Source: UBA1930 sp943371535 (lineage in GTDB: Bacteria > Bacteroidota > Bacteroidia > Chitinophagales > Chitinophagaceae). Taken from it: DNA of 64,000 nucleotides. Location of the stretch: the NCBI GenBank assembly GCA_943371535.1, contig CALRVE020000006.1, forward strand, positions 62,001 through 126,000, written 5' to 3'. Made by a program: the position numbers and the translations under genes. Positions 7,546 through 16,791 of the stretch are shown piece by piece. Position 1 is the stretch's first letter, and each line of letters starts with the position of its first letter. Below the pieces are notes generated by a model. It did not search any database, was not told the DNA's origin, and worked only from the letters and a program-made list of their open reading frames with translations.

Positions 7546-9828
7546 TTAGTTACCATAAACGCTTAAAAATTTAATTCTCATAATTTTCAATTGTTCCCAG
7601 TTGTAATCAAATTCGGCTAGTTCTTTGATTGCTACATCTAATGATGATGTTTCACAACCTTTAAAATATTCTAAAATTTCTTCTTGATCTTCATCATCTA
7701 ACCAATCGTCTATTGCATAATCTAAATTTAATTTAGTTCCACTTGCTGCAATAGTTTCCATTTCTTCTAATAGTTCATTTAAGGTTAATCCTTTTGTTCT
7801 TGCAATGGTTTCTAGACTAATTTTTTTATCAACGTTTTGAATAATAAATATTTTGTTGCTGCTTTTATTGGCAACACTCTTCATTACAAAATCATCTGGT
7901 TTTTCAATTTCATTTTCTTCAACATATTTTGCAATTAGTTCAACAAAAGGTTTACCATATTTTAAAGCTTTGCCTTTACTAACACCTTGGCATTTTTCCA
8001 ATTCTTCTAAAGAAGTAGGATAGATGGTACTCATATCTTGTAATGAGTTTTCCAAGAAAATAACAAAAGGAGGTAAGCCTTTTTTCTTGGCTTCTTTTTG
8101 TCTCAACTCTTTGAGCATATCAAACAATACATCATCCGCCCCTGCACTTTGTTCTACTGTTGTTTCTGTTTCGTCGTCATCATCATCATTTGCAAAAACA
8201 TTGTTTAAAGCAATTTTAAATGAGGTTGGTTTCTTCAACCATTTATCTGTTTTATCAGTAAACTTCAATAAACCATATTCTTCAATGTCTTTAGTAATAA
8301 GGTTTTCTAACATCATTTGTCGTAAAACACTATTCCAAAAATGAGCATCTTTATCTTTTCCAATTCCAAATACTTCTAATCCCTCATGTCTAAACATCGT
8401 AATTTGAGGAGTTAGCTTACCCATAATAATATTGATGGTGTAATCTGTTACAAACCTTTCATCTAATGCTTTGATTACTTTTAATGCTTTCACCACATCG
8501 TCTTTGGCTTCAATTTTTTCTTTAGGCGATTTACAGTTATCACAATTACCACAATTGGTAGTATCCCATTCTTCACCAAAATAATGTAATAAAATTTTTC
8601 TTCTGCAAACACTACTTTCGGCGTATGCAACTGTTTCATTAATTAACTGTGCTCCCACTTCACGTTCACTCAAAGGCTTATCTCTCATTAAGTGTTCTAG
8701 CTTAGAAACATCTTTATGAGAATAGTATAAAACACAAATTCCTTCTAAACCATCTCGTCCGGCTCTTCCTGTTTCTTGATAATAGTTTTCAATTGATTTG
8801 GGAATATTATAATGTATTACAAAACGAATATCTGGTTTGTCGATACCCATTCCAAATGCAATGGTTGCAACAATTACTTGTACATCTTCATTTAAAAATT
8901 GGTCTTGTCTTTTAGCCCTTAATTTTTGATCTAACCCAGCATGGTAAGCAACAGCTTTAATATTATTGGCCATTAATACAGCTGCCAACTCTTCGGTAGT
9001 TTTTCTATTTAGTGTGTAAATAATTCCACTCTTTCCTTTATGTTGAGTAATAAATTTTACAATATGTTTTATTGTTGGGTCTTTCTGTAATTTAGGCTGA
9101 ATTTCATAAAATAAATTAGAACGATTAAAAGATGAAATAAACACTTTTGCATCTTTCAAACCTAAGTTTTTTACTATATCACTTTGTACTTTTGGAGTAG
9201 CTGTTGCTGTTAAGGCAATAACAGGAATTTCAGGATTGATAATATCCATCATTTCTCTTAATCTTCTATACTCTGGTCTAAAGTCGTGCCCCCATTCACT
9301 AATACAGTGAGCTTCATCTACTGCAAAAAAAGAAATTTTTAAGTCGCTGAAAAATTCTAGGTTTTCTTCTTTGGTCAAAGTTTCTGGAGCAACATATAAT
9401 AATTTTGTTTTTCCTGCCAACAAATCATCTTTTACAATTTTAATTTGTCCTTTATTTAGAGATGAATTTAAAAAGTGTGCTACATCATCTTGTTCACTAT
9501 AACCTCTGACTAAGTCTACCTGATTTTTCATCAATGCAATCAATGGAGAAACAATGATGGCACAACCATCCATCATCATTGCAGGTAATTGATAACATAA
9601 ACTTTTACCACCACCTGTTGGCATGATTACAAAAGTATCCTGACCACTCATTAAACTTCTGATAGATGCTTCTTGAGTTCCTTTAAAATCTTGAAACCCA
9701 AAATAACGTTGTAAAGCATCATGAATATCAAATACAGTATCGTTGGTTATAGGTTTTGAAGTTCTAGAACCTACTTTGGTTGAACCTGTTTTTTTGCTCG
9801 TTGTTTTTTTTCTTGTACTTGTTGCCAT
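7546..9828 (-). CDS. recQ: ATP-dependent DNA helicase RecQ
   Basis: 3'-5' DNA helicase acting in recombination and fork repair. The 760 residues read: basic, probably disordered N-terminus (1-30); helicase core with Walker A TGGGKS (71-76) and DEAHCISEWGHDFRPEYRRL from 171; helicase C domain with ETGRAGRDG; RecQ zinc-binding cysteines (SSVC ... TTNCGNCDNC, ~410-440); RQC winged helix; acidic linker; an HRDC domain (~580-660); and a C-terminal helix-turn-helix-like segment. It is longer than E. coli RecQ (about 610 residues) because of the linker and tail, a form I know from other Bacteroidota. ATG start. Confidence 0.96.
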   Translation of the reverse strand: MATSTRKKTTSKKTGSTKVGSRTSKPITNDTVFDIHDALQRYFGFQDFKGTQEASIRSLMSGQDTFVIMPTGGGKSLCYQLPAMMMDGCAIIVSPLIALMKNQVDLVRGYSEQDDVAHFLNSSLNKGQIKIVKDDLLAGKTKLLYVAPETLTKEENLEFFSDLKISFFAVDEAHCISEWGHDFRPEYRRLREMMDIINPEIPVIALTATATPKVQSDIVKNLGLKDAKVFISSFNRSNLFYEIQPKLQKDPTIKHIVKFITQHKGKSGIIYTLNRKTTEELAAVLMANNIKAVAYHAGLDQKLRAKRQDQFLNEDVQVIVATIAFGMGIDKPDIRFVIHYNIPKSIENYYQETGRAGRDGLEGICVLYYSHKDVSKLEHLMRDKPLSEREVGAQLINETVAYAESSVCRRKILLHYFGEEWDTTNCGNCDNCKSPKEKIEAKDDVVKALKVIKALDERFVTDYTINIIMGKLTPQITMFRHEGLEVFGIGKDKDAHFWNSVLRQMMLENLITKDIEEYGLLKFTDKTDKWLKKPTSFKIALNNVFANDDDDDETETTVEQSAGADDVLFDMLKELRQKEAKKKGLPPFVIFLENSLQDMSTIYPTSLEELEKCQGVSKGKALKYGKPFVELIAKYVEENEIEKPDDFVMKSVANKSSNKIFIIQNVDKKISLETIARTKGLTLNELLEEMETIAASGTKLNLDYAIDDWLDDEDQEEILEYFKGCETSSLDVAIKELAEFDYNWEQLKIMRIKFLSVYGN

Positions 9829-9961
9829 TAGATAAAAGATTTCCTTCCTTTTCTATAAAAATGATTATTAGCCATAAAAGATACACATTTTTATGATTAC
9901 TCAGGTGCATTGGCTACTTTTTTTTAGAAAGGGTAGCGAAGTTAAGATTTCGCTATTTCAA

Positions 9962-9993
9962 TTGCAACAGTTTGCTGTTAAACTTTACCTTTG
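9962..9993 (+). promoter_or_regulatory. Promoter of the kdsD-manC pair
   Basis: TTG at 9962-9964, 21 nt, then TACCTTTG at 9986-9993. ATG 10001 follows 7 nt later, so the leader is very short. Confidence 0.7.
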
Positions 9994-10000
9994 AAAAATT

Positions 10001-10963
10001 ATGTTTTCAACTATCATAACCAACGCAAAAAAAACCATTGAACTAGAGGCAAATTCTATTGCTAATTTAGAAAATTTTATTAACGATGATTTTGTAGCCG
10101 CTGTACAAGTAATACAAGCTTCATCCGGTAGGGTCGTAGTTTCAGGTATTGGCAAAAGTGCCATTGTTGCACAAAAAATAGTAGCTACTTTTAATTCAAC
10201 AGGAACACCTTCATTGTTTATGCACGCAGCCGATGCAATTCATGGTGATTTAGGTATGATACAATCCAACGATGTTGTCATCATCGTCAGTAAAAGTGGT
10301 GAAAGTCCTGAGATTAAAGTGTTGGTTCCATTAATTCAAAACTTTAAAAATCCAATCATTGGCATTGTTGGAAATGTAAATAGTTTTTTGGCAAAGCATT
10401 CAACTTATATTTTAAATACAACGGTTTCACAAGAAGCTTGTCCTAATAATTTAGCACCAACAAGTAGTACTACTGCACAAATGGTTATGGGCGATGCATT
10501 GGCTGTAGTACTAATGAAACTCAATGGATTTACCGATAAAGATTTTGCTAAGTATCATCCTGGAGGAAACTTGGGAAAACGTTTGTATTTGCGAGTAGAT
10601 GATTTATATAAAAAGAATGCTAAACCGATGGTTTATTCAACTACATCTTTAAAAGATGTAATTGTAGAAATTTCTACCAGTCGCTTAGGTGTAACAGCTG
10701 TAGTGAATGAACAAAAGGAATTGAAAGGAATTATAACCGATGGTGATTTGAGAAGAATGTTAGAAAAAACCAATGATCTTAGTTTAATTAGTGCAAATGA
10801 CATTGCAACAATACAGCCCAAATCAATTTCTCCAAATGCTCTAGCAATTGAGGCTTTTGAAATTTTTAAAGAACATGATATTACTCAATTGATGGTTATT
10901 GATAGTAATATCTATTTGGGTGTCTTACATTTACACGATTTGGTGAATGAGGGAATTATATAA
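10001..10963 (+). CDS. kdsD: Arabinose-5-phosphate isomerase (KdsD/KpsF/GutQ family)
   Basis: Interconverts ribulose-5-phosphate and arabinose-5-phosphate, the first step of Kdo synthesis for lipopolysaccharide. The 320 residues contain a SIS sugar-phosphate isomerase domain (~30-180; VVSGIGKSAIVAQKI, HAADAIHGDLGMI, SKSGESPE, LAPTSSTTAQMVMGDALA) and two C-terminal CBS domains (~205-320). The order and length match E. coli KdsD. manC follows after 37 nt without an evident promoter of its own, so the two probably form one surface-sugar transcript. Confidence 0.93.
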   Translation: MFSTIITNAKKTIELEANSIANLENFINDDFVAAVQVIQASSGRVVVSGIGKSAIVAQKIVATFNSTGTPSLFMHAADAIHGDLGMIQSNDVVIIVSKSGESPEIKVLVPLIQNFKNPIIGIVGNVNSFLAKHSTYILNTTVSQEACPNNLAPTSSTTAQMVMGDALAVVLMKLNGFTDKDFAKYHPGGNLGKRLYLRVDDLYKKNAKPMVYSTTSLKDVIVEISTSRLGVTAVVNEQKELKGIITDGDLRRMLEKTNDLSLISANDIATIQPKSISPNALAIEAFEIFKEHDITQLMVIDSNIYLGVLHLHDLVNEGII

Positions 10964-11000
10964 AATTTTATACCTTACTTCGCAACCTTAAGAGATTTTT

Positions 11001-12083
11001 ATGAATCAACACCATTATGTAGCTATTATGGCTGGTGGAATAGGCAGTAGGTTTTGGCCTAAAAGCCGAACATCAATGCCTAAGCAATTTTTGGATATTT
11101 TAAATACGGGCAAATCTTTAATTCAATGGACTTATGAGCGTTATGCTTTGTTTATTCCTAAAGAGAATATTTATGTAGTTACTTCAAGTGACTATGAAAA
11201 TATTGTTGCAGAACAATTGCCTGAAATGAATAGGGAAAATATTGTATGTGAACCTAGCCGAAAAAATACTGCTCCTTGCATAGCTTATATATCATTCAAG
11301 CTTTTGCAAAAAGATCCCGAAGCCTCACTAATTGTGGCTCCTAGCGATCATATTATTTTAGATAATAATACATTTAAAGAGATAGCTATTAAAGCATTGG
11401 ACTTTGTTTCTCAAATAAAATCTTTTGTTACCTTAGGTATAACACCCACTTATCCAAATACTGGTTACGGTTATATTCAACACGAATCGATGAGTGTGGC
11501 TGATTCTATTTATAAAGTAAAAACATTTACTGAAAAACCAAATTTAGAGTTGGCTAAAACATTTTTTGCTAGTGGCGATTTTTTATGGAATGCTGGCATT
11601 TTTGTTTGGCAGGTTAATACAGTTTTAAAAGCATTTGAACAGTTTCAACCAGAAATGTATGAATTGTTTGATGGCGAAAAAGAACATTTCAATACTCCCG
11701 CCGAGAAAGATTCAATCAATAGAATTTATCCATTATGCACCAATATATCTATTGACTTTGCCATTATGGAAAAAGCAGATAACGTTTATGTTATTCCATC
11801 ATCTTTTGGTTGGAGTGATTTGGGTACTTGGAACAGTGCTTATGAAAATTTAGAAAAAGATTATTTAGGTAATGCTGTTGCTGGAGAAAATGTAATTGTT
11901 ATTGACGCAACCAAATGCATGGTAAGTACACCTGCTGATAAGTTGGTAGTTTTACAAGGTTTAGATGATTGCATTGTTGTAGATACCAAAGACGTTTTGC
12001 TAATTTGTAAAAAAGATAAAGAGCAAGAAATTAAAGAATATGTAGCTGAGGTTAAAAGAAGCAAAGGTGATTATTACTTGTAA
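11001..12083 (+). CDS. manC: Mannose-1-phosphate guanylyltransferase
   Basis: Makes GDP-mannose from mannose-1-phosphate and GTP for surface polysaccharide. The nucleotidyltransferase signature is at the N-terminus (AGGIGSRFWPKSR, then MPKQFLDI), with VAPSDHII and FTEKPNLELAKTF further on and the family's WNAGIFVW and SFGWSDLGTW motifs. At 360 residues it is the short form without a fused phosphomannose isomerase domain. Its 3' end overlaps the convergent nadD gene by 10 nt. Confidence 0.94.
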   Translation: MNQHHYVAIMAGGIGSRFWPKSRTSMPKQFLDILNTGKSLIQWTYERYALFIPKENIYVVTSSDYENIVAEQLPEMNRENIVCEPSRKNTAPCIAYISFKLLQKDPEASLIVAPSDHIILDNNTFKEIAIKALDFVSQIKSFVTLGITPTYPNTGYGYIQHESMSVADSIYKVKTFTEKPNLELAKTFFASGDFLWNAGIFVWQVNTVLKAFEQFQPEMYELFDGEKEHFNTPAEKDSINRIYPLCTNISIDFAIMEKADNVYVIPSSFGWSDLGTWNSAYENLEKDYLGNAVAGENVIVIDATKCMVSTPADKLVVLQGLDDCIVVDTKDVLLICKKDKEQEIKEYVAEVKRSKGDYYL

Positions 12084-12643
12084 TAACCGTTTCTTTCAAT
12101 TTCTAGTCTAACCAAATCAGGGAGCATATAACGAATGCTCCTTTTTTGTTGAATGGCTTTTCTTATAGTGGTTGAAGAAATTTCTAATAATGGAGCTTCT
12201 AGAATATGAACATTTTCTGTTTCGGAATTTTCTACATTAAAACTTGGTCTAGCGTAAATTATAATGCTATAGTTTTTTAATAGCAATTGATAGTTTTTCC
12301 ATTTGTGTAAGTTCTGAAAACTATCGCTACCCATAATTACGGTAAACTGATGTTGAGGGTATTTTTCTTCTAAATGAATTAAAGTATCAATAGTATAAGA
12401 AGGTTTGGGCAGTTTAAATTCTACATCACTTGCTTTAAATCGATCATCCTCCTCAATTGCTAGATTCACTAAATGTAATCTGTCGTACTCATTCAATAAG
12501 GTGTGAGAAGGTTTTAATGGATTTTGCGGACTAACAATAAACCAAACTTTATCAACCAAACCAGAATCTGCAATATGAGATGCTATTAATAAATGCCCCA
12601 CATGAATGGGGTTGAATGATCCAAAGTATAAACCAATTTTCAT
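12074..12643 (-). CDS. nadD: Nicotinate-nucleotide adenylyltransferase NadD
   Basis: Adenylylates nicotinate mononucleotide in NAD synthesis. The 189 residues show GSFNPIHVGHLLIA at residues 8-21 (nucleotidyltransferase GxFxPxHxGH signature) and the C-terminal ISSTTIRKAI motif that grips ATP phosphates. Length is typical. It is probably co-transcribed with feoA, 14 nt upstream. It is the second of three NAD-pathway genes scattered in this window. Confidence 0.94.
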   Translation of the reverse strand: MKIGLYFGSFNPIHVGHLLIASHIADSGLVDKVWFIVSPQNPLKPSHTLLNEYDRLHLVNLAIEEDDRFKASDVEFKLPKPSYTIDTLIHLEEKYPQHQFTVIMGSDSFQNLHKWKNYQLLLKNYSIIIYARPSFNVENSETENVHILEAPLLEISSTTIRKAIQQKRSIRYMLPDLVRLEIERNGYYK

Positions 12644-12657
12644 AATAGATATATTGG

Positions 12658-12885
12658 TTAGTTAATTTCCTCAACAAATATTTCTTCTGCTTCACTTAAT
12701 CTTAAGCTCAAAGAGTATCCAGCAACACTAATTGAAATAGGATCTCCAAGAGGAGCAATTTGATCAACCCTTACTTGTTCACCAGGAATGCAACCCATTT
12801 CCATGAGCTTAATAAAAATTTCATCTTTTTCAAATGAATGAATGGTTGCTCGTTTTCCTATACCTAACTCACTTAGCTTTTTCAT
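12658..12885 (-). CDS. feoA: FeoA domain protein
   Basis: 75-residue single SH3-like FeoA domain, the small cytoplasmic accessory of the FeoB ferrous iron transporter. The pattern KLSELGIGKRATI, LMEMGCIPGEQVRV, PLGDPISISVAGYSLSLR matches the family (LxxLxxGxxxxI, RLxxLGxxPG, GxPxxxxxxGxxxxLR). No feoB is in the window; the only neighbour in the same unit is nadD. Either feoB is elsewhere or this is a stand-alone FeoA. No FUR-type operator was recognised upstream. Confidence 0.88.
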   Translation of the reverse strand: MKKLSELGIGKRATIHSFEKDEIFIKLMEMGCIPGEQVRVDQIAPLGDPISISVAGYSLSLRLSEAEEIFVEEIN

Positions 12886-12957
12886 ATTTCCTATTTCAGC
12901 AAAAATAGTTCTGCTCGATGGCTTTTTGTTACGAATTTTGGAGCAAGAATTAATACT

Positions 12958-13383
12958 ATGCTAAAGGTTCATTTCAGTTATGCCGATAGGCAACTCAATT
13001 TTCCCAATAAAACCTCATTGAAGATGTTTGTAGAAACTATTTTTAAAAAGGAGAACAAGCAATTGGGTTCAATTCGATATGTTTTTTGTTCAGATGATTT
13101 CTTGTTAGAGATTAATCGAACTAGTTTAAATCATGACTATTATACTGACATTATCACATTTGACTTGTCAGAACCTAATCAACCAATAGAATCTGAAGTG
13201 TATGTAAGTATAGATAGAGTAAAAGAGAATGCTCAAAACCAAGGTTTTTCATTTAAAGATGAATTATGTAGGGTTGTTTTCCATGGTGCTTTGCATTTGT
13301 GTGGTTATAAAGACAAGAAGAAAGACGATATTTTGATTATGAGGAAGAAGGAGGATTATTATTTGAAGCAGTTCATTGGATGA
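12958..13383 (+). CDS. ybeY: Endoribonuclease YbeY
   Basis: Metal-dependent single-strand endoribonuclease for 16S rRNA 3' maturation and ribosome quality control. The 141 residues carry DIITFDLSEP and the zinc motif HGALHLCGYKD near the C-terminus. In E. coli the motif is HGxLHLxGYDH with three histidine ligands; here the third is Asp (KDKK in place of DH). I recall this change from other Bacteroidota, so it is probably a lineage feature, with Asp as ligand. ATG start, stop TGA at 13381-13383. Confidence 0.9.
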   Translation: MLKVHFSYADRQLNFPNKTSLKMFVETIFKKENKQLGSIRYVFCSDDFLLEINRTSLNHDYYTDIITFDLSEPNQPIESEVYVSIDRVKENAQNQGFSFKDELCRVVFHGALHLCGYKDKKKDDILIMRKKEDYYLKQFIG

Positions 13384-13384
13384 A

Positions 13385-13475
13385 CAATGTTCCACGAATC
13401 CCATTTTTCAAAAGAACTTTCTTTGTTTCAATGTTCCACGAATCACGGCAAAAAAGAAATGTTCCCCTGGGAACA
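13385..13475. repeat. 16-nt direct repeat plus palindrome resembling parS half-sites
   Basis: CAATGTTCCACGAATC occurs exactly at 13385-13400 and 13429-13444 (44-nt spacing), followed by the inverted repeat TGTTCCC-CT-GGGAACA at 13460-13475. TGTTCCACG equals one half of the parS consensus TGTTNCACGTGAAACA, and the palindrome has parS outer arms. No complete parS is present. The 367-nt gap (13384-13750) has no gene that I can see. Confidence 0.55.
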
Positions 13476-13667
13476 ATTTTTCGGAAAGTTGTTTTGGCCG
13501 ATTAGATGGATTTACAAGATTTAACTTCATCAATACTTCCCATTGTTTAGGTATATAAAACTTTTTTCAATTTGGTAAAATCCGTTTTCATTCGCCCACT
13601 TAATCTCAGCTATTCGAGTTTAATTCTTTCAAACCTCATTTTAAATTAAGTATACAGTAAGCCAAAT

Positions 13668-13708
13668 TAAAAATCAGTTTTAATCAGTTCAATCTGTGTC
13701 ATCTGTGT
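13668..13708. repeat. Short tandem-like intergenic repeat (ATCAGTT / ATCTGTGT units)
   Basis: Four imperfect units in a row (AATCAGTT, AATCAGTT, AATCTGTGTC, ATCTGTGTTC) just upstream of the mnmG promoter. I recognise the unit style from intergenic repeats in other Bacteroidota; no function is known to me. Confidence 0.45.
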
Positions 13709-13715
13709 TCCATTC

Positions 13716-13746
13716 TTTCACATCTGTACGCCTTAATATATCTTTG
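13716..13746 (+). promoter_or_regulatory. Promoter of mnmG
   Basis: TTTC at 13716-13719, 19 nt, then TATCTTTG (13739-13746), an exact TAnnTTTG; ATG 13751 follows 4 nt later. Confidence 0.65.
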
Positions 13747-13750
13747 CCCC

Positions 13751-15619
13751 ATGTTTCAAGAATATGATGTTATAGTTGCAGGTGCTGGTCATGCAGGTTG
13801 TGAAGCTGCTGCTGCTGCTGCCAATTTGGGTAGCAAGGTTTTATTAATTACCATGAACATGCAAACCATCGCTCAAATGAGTTGCAATCCTGCAATGGGT
13901 GGAATTGCAAAAGGGCAAATTGTTCGTGAAATTGATGCAATGGGTGGTTATAGTGGTATAGTTAGTGATAAAAGCATGATTCAGTTCAGGATGTTGAACA
14001 GGAGTAAAGGTCCTGCAATGTGGAGTCCAAGAACACAAAACGACCGAATGTTGTTTGCCACAACCTGGAGAGAAATGTTGGAACAAACACCCAATGTAGA
14101 TTTTTACCAAGATATGGTAAAAAGCCTCATCATTAAAAATGGTAAAGCTTGTGGTGTGGTAACAGGTTTAGGACATGAAGTGTATGCAAAATCAGTTGTA
14201 ATTACCAGTGGTACATTTTTAAATGGTATTATTCATATAGGAGAGAAGAAGTTGGGTGGAGGAAGAATTTCTGAAACAGCAGCAACGGGAATTACTGAAC
14301 AATTGGTGGAACATGGTTTTGAGGCCGATCGTTTAAAAACAGGAACACCACCAAGGGTAGATGCCAGAAGTTTGGATTACTCTAAAATGGAAGAACAAAA
14401 AGGAGATGATGAAATTGTAGGATTTTCTTTTTTAGATGTTGAAAGAATAAAACCCGAACAACAAAGAAGTTGTCATATCACTTATACGAATACTGAAGTA
14501 CATGAAATATTGAAAACAGGTTTCGACAGAAGCCCAATGTACCAAGGCAGAATTGAAGGTGTTGGTCCAAGATATTGCCCAAGTATTGAAGATAAAATCA
14601 ATCGTTTTGCCGATAGAGACCGCCATCAGTTATTTGTAGAGCCCGAAGGATGGAATACGGTGGAAATTTATGTAAACGGATTTTCTACTTCTTTACCAGA
14701 AGATGTTCAGATAAAAGCGTTGAGAACTGTTCCGGGTTTTGAGAATTGCAAAATATTTCGTCCAGGTTATGCCATTGAATACGATTATTTTCCACCCACA
14801 CAACTTACAAACACATTAGAAACTAAATTAATATCAAATTTATTCTTTGCAGGTCAAATTAATGGCACAACAGGTTATGAAGAAGCTGCTTGTCAAGGAA
14901 TAATGGCTGGTATTAATGCTCATCAAAAAGCCAGAAATTTAGAACCAGTTATATTAAAAAGAAGTGATGCATATATTGGTGTGTTAATTGATGATTTAAT
15001 TAGCAAAGGCACACAGGAACCATACAGAATGTTTACGAGCAGAGCAGAGTTTAGAACCTTACTGAGACAAGACAATGCTGATCTAAGGTTGACGGAACTC
15101 AGCTATCGTCTTGGATTGGCGTCACAAGAAAGAATGGATAGGGTTTTGCATAAAAAAGATTCAGTAACGGCGATTAAAAAAGTATTAGATAGTACACCAA
15201 TAGATCCTTCAGAAATCAATTCTTATTTTGAGCAAATTAATTCTGCTCCTTTAGGTGAAAGACAAAAAGCCAGCAAAATTGTACTTCGTCCAAATGTTAC
15301 CTTAAACGCTATGATGCAGCATTCACAGGCATTACAGCAACAACTGCAACATTTAGATGCAGAAACTTTAGAGCAAGCCGAAATACAAGTAAAGTATGAA
15401 CGCTATATTGAAAAAGAACAAGAATTAGTGGTAAGAATGAGTGAAATGGAAGATTTAATAATACCCGATTCATTTGATTATGAAAAAGTTTCAGCCATAT
15501 CAGCAGAAGCCAAACAAAAGTTTAAAAAGATAAGACCAAGAACCCTTGGTCAGGCAGGACGAATCAGTGGCGTTAACCCAAGCGATGTACAAATATTAAT
15601 GGTGTATATGGGAAGATAG
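13751..15619 (+). CDS. mnmG: tRNA uridine-5-carboxymethylaminomethyl modification enzyme MnmG (GidA)
   Basis: FAD enzyme that, with MnmE, installs the cmnm5 group at U34 of several tRNAs. The 622 residues have the Rossmann FAD loop GAGHAGCEAA (residues 11-20), the CNPAMGGIAKGQIVREIDA signature, GGGRISETAATGI, LKTGTPPRVD and the helical C-terminal MnmE/tRNA-binding domain ending in GRISGVNPSDVQILM. Full length. It has its own promoter with an unusually short leader. The upstream gap with repeats is described separately; in many bacteria gidA lies beside oriC, but no dnaA or parAB pair is adjacent here. Confidence 0.97.
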   Translation: MFQEYDVIVAGAGHAGCEAAAAAANLGSKVLLITMNMQTIAQMSCNPAMGGIAKGQIVREIDAMGGYSGIVSDKSMIQFRMLNRSKGPAMWSPRTQNDRMLFATTWREMLEQTPNVDFYQDMVKSLIIKNGKACGVVTGLGHEVYAKSVVITSGTFLNGIIHIGEKKLGGGRISETAATGITEQLVEHGFEADRLKTGTPPRVDARSLDYSKMEEQKGDDEIVGFSFLDVERIKPEQQRSCHITYTNTEVHEILKTGFDRSPMYQGRIEGVGPRYCPSIEDKINRFADRDRHQLFVEPEGWNTVEIYVNGFSTSLPEDVQIKALRTVPGFENCKIFRPGYAIEYDYFPPTQLTNTLETKLISNLFFAGQINGTTGYEEAACQGIMAGINAHQKARNLEPVILKRSDAYIGVLIDDLISKGTQEPYRMFTSRAEFRTLLRQDNADLRLTELSYRLGLASQERMDRVLHKKDSVTAIKKVLDSTPIDPSEINSYFEQINSAPLGERQKASKIVLRPNVTLNAMMQHSQALQQQLQHLDAETLEQAEIQVKYERYIEKEQELVVRMSEMEDLIIPDSFDYEKVSAISAEAKQKFKKIRPRTLGQAGRISGVNPSDVQILMVYMGR

Positions 15620-15764
15620 CGTTGTATTATTATTCAACCTATGTTTTAAAAGTGGCTTTCTTCCAGTATACTTATAACCTTTGGTTTTAGAAAGTTACGC
15701 AGATAATAGAAATGAGATAAATTGGAATAAATTTTGTATTCATAATCATCTTAATACAAAGCAT

Positions 15765-16622
15765 ATGAAAAAATTTTTTTTCATTATTTCTTTAATCAAT
15801 ATTTTTTGTTATTGGGGTAATTGCCAAAATGGAATGCATGAAATATTGAAATCTAAAGCAAAAGGCGAAAAACCAACTACTCCAAAGTTTACCAGAAAGT
15901 TTATTACAGTTGGTGGTGGTTATGAATTGGGTTTACCCATGAGTAGTATGAAAACTGGCATGAGTCCTGTGCATAGTATAAGTGTAAGTAGTTCTTTACC
16001 CTTGAGTTTTATAACTCCTAATTTACAAATGGGAGTTGACCTAGCGTATGGATTATATGGTTCGAAAAGATTTGGCATTAATTACAGACATAACGGAAAC
16101 TACATAAACACAGCAGTTCAATATAATAGTGATATTGCACAAGCTGGAATTCATGCCAATTACTTGTTTTTATCGAACAAAAAAATTCAACCCTATGTAA
16201 CAGCTAAATTGGGTTTTGCCGAATTAAGTGGTAGTTTTATGGTTGAAGATCCGTTTGATATTGATGCATGCAGACCATTAGAAAGCGAAACTTTTCATAC
16301 AGATGGTACTTTATATTGGGGTTATGGGTTAGGTTTTAGGTGGAATGTTGGTACTAACAGCAATAAAACAAGAAACTTTATTGATTTTTCAATTACACAA
16401 ACGAGAGGAAATAATGTAGATTATGTAAATACCAATCATTTACATGATCACAGTGCACCACCTACACCTACAGATAATTCAAAACCCATCAATGTAGTTT
16501 TTGTAAATGCAAGCAACCAAAATCTCCATCAACACCGTATAGCAGAGTTATACAATAATCCTTTTAATATATTGCAAATTAAAATTGCGTATGTAGCGTA
16601 TTTGCGTTTAAAAAGAAATTAA
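15765..16622 (+). CDS. Outer membrane beta-barrel protein, unknown role
   Basis: 285 residues beginning KKFFFIISLINIFCYWGNCQ, a signal peptide ending near CQN, followed by alternating aromatic/Gly strands typical of an 8-10 strand outer membrane barrel (FITVGGGYELGLPM, LQMGVDLAYGLYG, YWGYGLGFRWNV, FIDFSITQTRGN, LQIKIAYVAYL). It contains a His-rich loop (NHLHDHSAPPTP) near residue 240. I chose ATG 15765 because it begins the signal peptide; the longer frame from a TTG at 15681 would put 28 polar residues in front. No named family was recognised. It probably has its own promoter, though none is clear. Confidence 0.7.
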   Translation: MKKFFFIISLINIFCYWGNCQNGMHEILKSKAKGEKPTTPKFTRKFITVGGGYELGLPMSSMKTGMSPVHSISVSSSLPLSFITPNLQMGVDLAYGLYGSKRFGINYRHNGNYINTAVQYNSDIAQAGIHANYLFLSNKKIQPYVTAKLGFAELSGSFMVEDPFDIDACRPLESETFHTDGTLYWGYGLGFRWNVGTNSNKTRNFIDFSITQTRGNNVDYVNTNHLHDHSAPPTPTDNSKPINVVFVNASNQNLHQHRIAELYNNPFNILQIKIAYVAYLRLKRN

Positions 16623-16791
16623 GTTTTTCATTTATTCCACAGTGTTCCATTTGTTCTTGTTTTAACAGTATAGAATAAAAAATACTGTTTTTGTAACCAC
16701 AATAACCATGGTTGCTTTGTTTTGGATAAAACATTTTATCTTATCTGCCAACAAAGTTTTAGCTTCGCCGCCATAAACAAAAAAAATCAAT

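Noticed and set aside
8024..8344. 106-codon + strand frame inside recQ
   Set aside because: Antisense to the linker/HRDC region of recQ; Ser/Phe-rich shadow sequence.
13569..13582. AATTTGGTAAAATC, matching part of the proposed LytTR repeat at 43304-43338
   Set aside because: Single copy with no partner 21 nt away; treated as coincidence in AT-rich DNA.
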